Positions 5,927 to 7,024 of a stretch of 7,024 bases of DNA are shown here, one piece after another (the first letter of the stretch is position 1; every line of letters begins with the position of its first letter). The notes beneath the pieces are model-generated. The model was not told the origin of the DNA. It worked only from the letters and a program-made list of their open reading frames with translations, and did not search any database. Where the stretch lies: positions 1 to 7,024 of the forward strand of contig JAURNJ010000325.1 in assembly GCA_030830245.1 (NCBI GenBank), given 5' to 3'. Position numbers and translations under genes: made by a program. The stretch comes from Novosphingobium sp. Lineage in GTDB: Bacteria; Pseudomonadota; Alphaproteobacteria; Sphingomonadales; Sphingomonadaceae.

Positions 5927-7024
5927 ATGGGTGCCGGGTCAGCCGTCGAACCGCAAGCCGAAGTACCGGCGCATGTTCCCGCGCACCTCGTACGGGATTT
6001 CGACTTTCGCTATTCGGCGGGCGTGGCTGCCGACCCGTGGACCTACTATGCACAGGCCCCCGATGGCGAACCGGTGTTCTGGACAACCCGAAATGGCGGG
6101 CACTGGGTGGTCAGCGGAGCCGAGGTGGTGGACGAGGTGTTCCGCCGTCACGAGCTGTTTTCCAACGGTGTTGTCTCGATCCCCGCACCGCCCCGCCCGC
6201 AGGCGATCCCTTCGGGTCTCGACCCGCCGGAGCACGGCAAGTTTCGCAAGATCCTCTCGCAGCATGTGTTCAGCCCCCGTGCGCTCGCCCCGATCGAGAG
6301 CTACATGGACGAGGTGTTCGCTGACTTGCAGGCGCAGATAGCACCGCGCAGCGCATGCGAATTCATCGCCGATTTCGCTCGCCCGCTGCCGGTCGCCCTG
6401 GTGCTCAAGATCATGGGGCTATCGTCCGAACGGCAGGACGACTTTCGCGAATGGGCTCGCAAGATGTTCCACGGCACCTCGATCGAGGAGCATCTCGAGG
6501 GCTATGGCGAGGCGCGCGCCTTCGTCGGGGACTGGGTGGCCGAACGGCGCGAGGCGATTGCCAGCGGGCGCGAGAAGCCTGGCTCATCGGGCCTGTTCAT
6601 CGAGGCGCTTACGCAGGGCCAGGTCGATGACCGGCCGCTGACCCACGACGAAATCCATTCAATTTCCATGCTGATGCTGGGCGCAGGGGTAGATACGCTG
6701 ACCTCGCAGATGGGCCATGCCATGCTGCATTTTGCCACGCACCCTCAAGACCGCGATCGGCTGGTGGCCAACCCCGATCTGGCGGTCCACGCGGTCGAGG
6801 AACTGCTGCGCCGCTATGCCATCGCCAATATAACGCGGGTGGTGGCCAAGGATCAGGTCTATCGCGGCGTCACCATGAAAAAGGGCGAACTCGTGCTTTG
6901 CGCGGCGGCGATGGGCGGGCTCGACGAAGCGACTTATGCCGACGCGCTGACGGTCGATGTCGATCGCCTGCAGAAGTTCCGCCACACGCCTTTCGGCGCC
7001 GGGCCGCATATCTGTCCGGGCGCA
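5927..7024 (+). CDS. CYP101 (P450cam)-like cytochrome P450, C-terminus beyond window
   Basis: The frame is open from ATG 5927 to the right edge (366 residues), ending just after the heme cysteine; about 45-50 residues are missing. It tracks P450cam closely: IPSGLDPPEH with R107 at the place of P450cam Arg112 (redox-partner and propionate contact), the I-helix GAGVD256T257 (Asp251-Thr252), E292-L-L-R295 (Glu287-Arg290), R304 (Arg299), MKKGELV, GGLDE, and the canonical heme loop FGAGPHIC363PG (Cys357). The camphor-hydrogen-bonding Tyr96 is replaced by Pro91, and Val295 and Asp297 correspond to Ala300 and Ile302, so the pocket differs and camphor is unlikely as substrate. It is expected to be a cytoplasmic monooxygenase fed by a 2Fe-2S ferredoxin and its reductase. 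It starts 5 bp after the first P450's stop, with only a weak ribosome site (GGGTTGA), which suggests translational coupling. An in-frame TTG at 5918 is a less likely start. Confidence 0.92.
   Translation, partial: MGAGSAVEPQAEVPAHVPAHLVRDFDFRYSAGVAADPWTYYAQAPDGEPVFWTTRNGGHWVVSGAEVVDEVFRRHELFSNGVVSIPAPPRPQAIPSGLDPPEHGKFRKILSQHVFSPRALAPIESYMDEVFADLQAQIAPRSACEFIADFARPLPVALVLKIMGLSSERQDDFREWARKMFHGTSIEEHLEGYGEARAFVGDWVAERREAIASGREKPGSSGLFIEALTQGQVDDRPLTHDEIHSISMLMLGAGVDTLTSQMGHAMLHFATHPQDRDRLVANPDLAVHAVEELLRRYAIANITRVVAKDQVYRGVTMKKGELVLCAAAMGGLDEATYADALTVDVDRLQKFRHTPFGAGPHICPGA

Noticed and set aside
5199..6086. Minus-strand open frame of 295 codons across the two P450 genes
   Set aside because: It is antisense to both P450s, with His/Arg-rich low-information sequence and no support.

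Overview
The window is GC-rich, tightly packed bacterial DNA with six protein-coding genes and almost no spare sequence. The gene types (amidohydrolase-2, arylsulfatase, two SDR-type enzymes, a CYP101-like P450), the codon use and the spacing fit a catabolic region of an alphaproteobacterium, most likely a sphingomonad such as a Novosphingobium relative. The taxon is inferred from style and family content; no rRNA or marker gene is present. I see no mobile element, tRNA, rRNA or CRISPR array.

Layout, left to right. (1) 1-585, minus: a partial extended-SDR (NAD(P)-dependent epimerase/dehydratase family) whose C-terminus lies beyond the left edge. (2) 586-732: a 147-bp divergent intergenic region. 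(3) 733-2022, plus: a metal-dependent amidohydrolase of the ACMSD/decarboxylase-like TIM-barrel group. Its stop is only 9 bp from the stop of the convergent sulfatase. (4) 2032-3708, minus: an exported type I arylsulfatase starting at GTG. (5) 3723-4607, minus: a classical SDR 14 bp upstream of the sulfatase, so 5 and 4 form an SDR-sulfatase operon. (6) 4608-4709: a 102-bp divergent promoter region. (7) 4710-5921, plus: a cytochrome P450 with several departures from P450 signature motifs. (8) 5927 to the right edge, plus: a second, CYP101 (P450cam)-like P450, 5 bp behind the first and cut off just after its heme cysteine.

How they may work together (inference): the divergent SDR-sulfatase and P450-P450 operons share a control region and look like one catabolic module. 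An exported sulfatase would release a hydrophobic alcohol or phenol from its sulfate ester. Cytoplasmic P450s would hydroxylate the released skeleton, SDRs would oxidise or reduce hydroxyl/keto groups, and the amidohydrolase-fold enzyme would hydrolyse or decarboxylate a later intermediate. A steroid, terpenoid or similar alicyclic/aromatic substrate would fit, but nothing in the sequence identifies it.

The most unusual points are departures from near-invariant motifs: the sulfatase has Cys-Ser-Met-Ser-Arg where the formylglycine-site consensus has Pro at the third position; the first P450 has Asp-x-x-Arg instead of Glu-x-x-Arg and Phe instead of His/Arg two residues before the heme cysteine; and the left-hand epimerase has Ser where the Tyr of Tyr-x-x-x-Lys is expected.
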